Below, one piece after another: positions 13,745-14,810 of a stretch of DNA of 14,810 nucleotides. The notes under the pieces were generated by a model. That model ran no database searches. It worked only from the letters and a program-made list of their open reading frames with translations, and had not been told where the DNA came from. Within the stretch, counting starts at the first letter, position 1; each line of letters opens with the position of its first letter. The translations under genes were made by a program, and so were the position numbers. Source of the DNA: an uncultured Clostridia bacterium (GTDB lineage Bacteria > Bacillota > Clostridia > TANB77 > CAG-508); the NCBI GenBank assembly GCA_934141555.1, contig CAKPCK010000019.1, forward strand, positions 1-14,810, written 5' to 3'.

Positions 13745-14257
13745 ATAAAACAAGAATTACCAATAAATGGTCAGATAAAAGCCAAAGAAGTTCAATTAAT
13801 TAGTGATAATGGAGAAAAATTAGGAATGCTACCAATTGCAAGAGCATTAGAGATAGCAGAAGAAAAGAAACTAGATTTAGTATTAGTTTCACCAAATGCA
13901 CAAGTTCCAGTATGTAAAATAATGAATTATGGAAAATACAAATTTGAACAAGCTAAAAAGGAAAAAGAGGCAAAGAAAAAACAAAAAATTCAAGAAACAA
14001 AGGAACTAAGAATAACTCCAAACATAGAAGAACATGACTTTGGATTTAAAGCAAAAAATGCCAAGAAATTTATTGAAGATGGAAACAAAGTAAAGATTAC
14101 TGTTAGATTTAGAGGAAGAGAATTAAACAATGTAAAAATGGGAGAAAACGTATTAAACGATTTTGCCAAAGAACTTGAAGATGTAGCAGTAGTTGAAAAA
14201 GCCCCAAAATTAGAGGGAAAAAATATGTTTATTATACTTGCTAAAAAAGCTAATTAA
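13745..14257 (+). CDS. infC: Translation initiation factor IF-3, with probable AUA start
   Basis: IF-3 binds the 30S subunit, prevents early 50S joining and proofreads the start codon. 170 residues from the chosen start: N-domain with INGQIKAKEVQLI, GEKLGMLPIARALEIAEEKKLDLVLVSPNAQVPVCKIMNYGKYK in the expected order, a lysine-rich linker (KKEKEAKKKQKIQETKE) and a C-domain with ELRITPNIEEHDF and VRFRGRE. No ATG is near the 5' end. A GTG at 13736 is in frame but lies inside the Shine-Dalgarno AGGAGGTG (13731-13738). The codon at normal spacing (six bases) is ATA at 13745, giving (M)KQELPINGQ. Non-canonical starts are the rule in infC (AUU in Escherichia coli and Bacillus) and let IF-3 repress itself. 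First gene of the operon. Confidence 0.93.
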   Translation: MKQELPINGQIKAKEVQLISDNGEKLGMLPIARALEIAEEKKLDLVLVSPNAQVPVCKIMNYGKYKFEQAKKEKEAKKKQKIQETKELRITPNIEEHDFGFKAKNAKKFIEDGNKVKITVRFRGRELNNVKMGENVLNDFAKELEDVAVVEKAPKLEGKNMFIILAKKAN

Positions 14258-14295
14258 AGCTTATAATATAAAAACAATTGAAAGGAGCAATTACA

Positions 14296-14499
14296 ATGCC
14301 AAAATTAAAAACAAACAAAGCTGCAAAGAAAAGATATTCTTTAACAGCAACAGGTAAAGTAAAAAGAACAACAGCTAATAGAAGACACTTATTAGCAAAC
14401 AAAACAAAAAGACAAAAATTATCAAGCAGACGCCCAGGTGCTTATGCAGATAAAACATGTGAAAATACAATTAAAAAATTATTACCATATGGTAACTAA
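14296..14499 (+). CDS. rpmI: 50S ribosomal protein L35
   Basis: 67 residues, very basic: MPKLKTNKAAKKRY, TGKVKR, NRRHLLANKTKRQKL and a C-terminal KKLLPYGN, the standard L35 pattern and length. The start is the ATG at 14296 with AAAGGAG (14281-14287) eight bases ahead; an upstream in-frame ATG lies before this site and is rejected. 38 bases after infC, 18 before rplT. Confidence 0.96.
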   Translation: MPKLKTNKAAKKRYSLTATGKVKRTTANRRHLLANKTKRQKLSSRRPGAYADKTCENTIKKLLPYGN

Positions 14500-14517
14500 A
14501 ATAGGGAGGGAATATAA

Positions 14518-14810
14518 ATGGCAAGAGTAAAATCAGCAATGACAACAAGAGCTAGACATAAAAAAGTATTAAAACAAGCAAAAGGATATTATGGTGCAAA
14601 ACACTATAGATTTAGAAATGCAAATCAAGCAGTATTAAAATCATTATCATATGCATATGTTGGAAGAAAAGATAAAAAGAGTAATTTCAGAAAACTATGG
14701 ATAGCAAGAATAAATGCTGCTGCAAGAATGAATGGAACAACATATAGCAAATTAATAGCTGGATTAAAGAAAGCTAATGTAACAGTAAATAGAAAAATGT
14801 TATCAGAAAT
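14518..14810 (+). CDS. rplT: 50S ribosomal protein L20 (3' end cut off by the window)
   Basis: 97 codons are visible, starting MARVKSAMTTRARHKKVLKQ, then AKGYYGAKHYRFRNANQAV, YVGRKDKKSNFRKLWIARIN and NRKMLSE. L20 is usually about 117-119 residues, so about 20 are missing at the right edge. L20 binds 23S rRNA early in assembly and is the regulator expected to act on the leader of its own operon. The Shine-Dalgarno AGGGAGGG (14503-14510) lies seven bases before the ATG. Confidence 0.96.
   Translation, partial: MARVKSAMTTRARHKKVLKQAKGYYGAKHYRFRNANQAVLKSLSYAYVGRKDKKSNFRKLWIARINAAARMNGTTYSKLIAGLKKANVTVNRKMLSE

Noticed and set aside
14278..14295. Upstream start for rpmI (MKGAIT-)
   Set aside because: It overlaps the ribosome-binding site AAAGGAG; L35 proteins begin MPKLKT.

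Overview
The window is very AT-rich DNA with purine-rich Shine-Dalgarno sites, standard-code stops (TAA, TAG and TGA are all used) and several endospore genes: a DacF-like carboxypeptidase, a SpoIVFA-like M23 protein, SpoIVFB, GPR protease and YtxC. This points to an endospore-forming Clostridia-type Firmicute, possibly an uncultured gut lineage. Function calls come from motifs read by eye; no database search was run.

Layout, left to right. (1) 1-85: the edge of something cut off by the window, with small hairpins; the last is the terminator of the next gene. (2) 86-1315, minus strand: D-Ala-D-Ala carboxypeptidase (DacF type). (3) 1472-4624, plus strand: a 1050-residue secreted or surface protein with a type IV prepilin-like N-terminus, eight clear Big2 immunoglobulin-like repeats (255-bp period) and a C-terminal domain I do not recognise. 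(4) 4678-5622, minus: a stand-alone HD-GYP phosphodiesterase with an unusual cysteine cluster. (5) 5897-6481, plus: a sortase. (6) 6617-9750, plus: a sporulation block of a small tail-anchored protein, an M23 peptidase beside spoIVFB, spoIVFB itself split by a frameshift, and gpr. (7) 9779-10642, minus: ytxC. (8) 10834-13429, minus: a GH57 glucan branching enzyme preceded by a DUF4912 protein, a likely polysaccharide pair. (9) 13537-14810, plus: the infC-rpmI-rplT translation operon with its own promoter, an L20-type leader with an internal terminator, and an infC that appears to start at AUA. rplT runs off the right edge.

How they fit together. Regions 2, 6 and 7 bear on spore cortex, mother-cell protease signalling and germination. 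The SpoIVFA-like/SpoIVFB pair would activate pro-sigma-K in the mother cell, while GPR acts in the forespore and has a sigma-G-like candidate promoter of its own inside the end of spoIVFB. Region 9 is a textbook autoregulated ribosomal operon: L20 acts on the leader and IF3 on its own non-canonical start codon. The least conventional items are the prepilin-like Big2 repeat protein, the in-place frameshift of spoIVFB, the cysteine-bearing HD-GYP and a strong dyad in front of the M23 gene.
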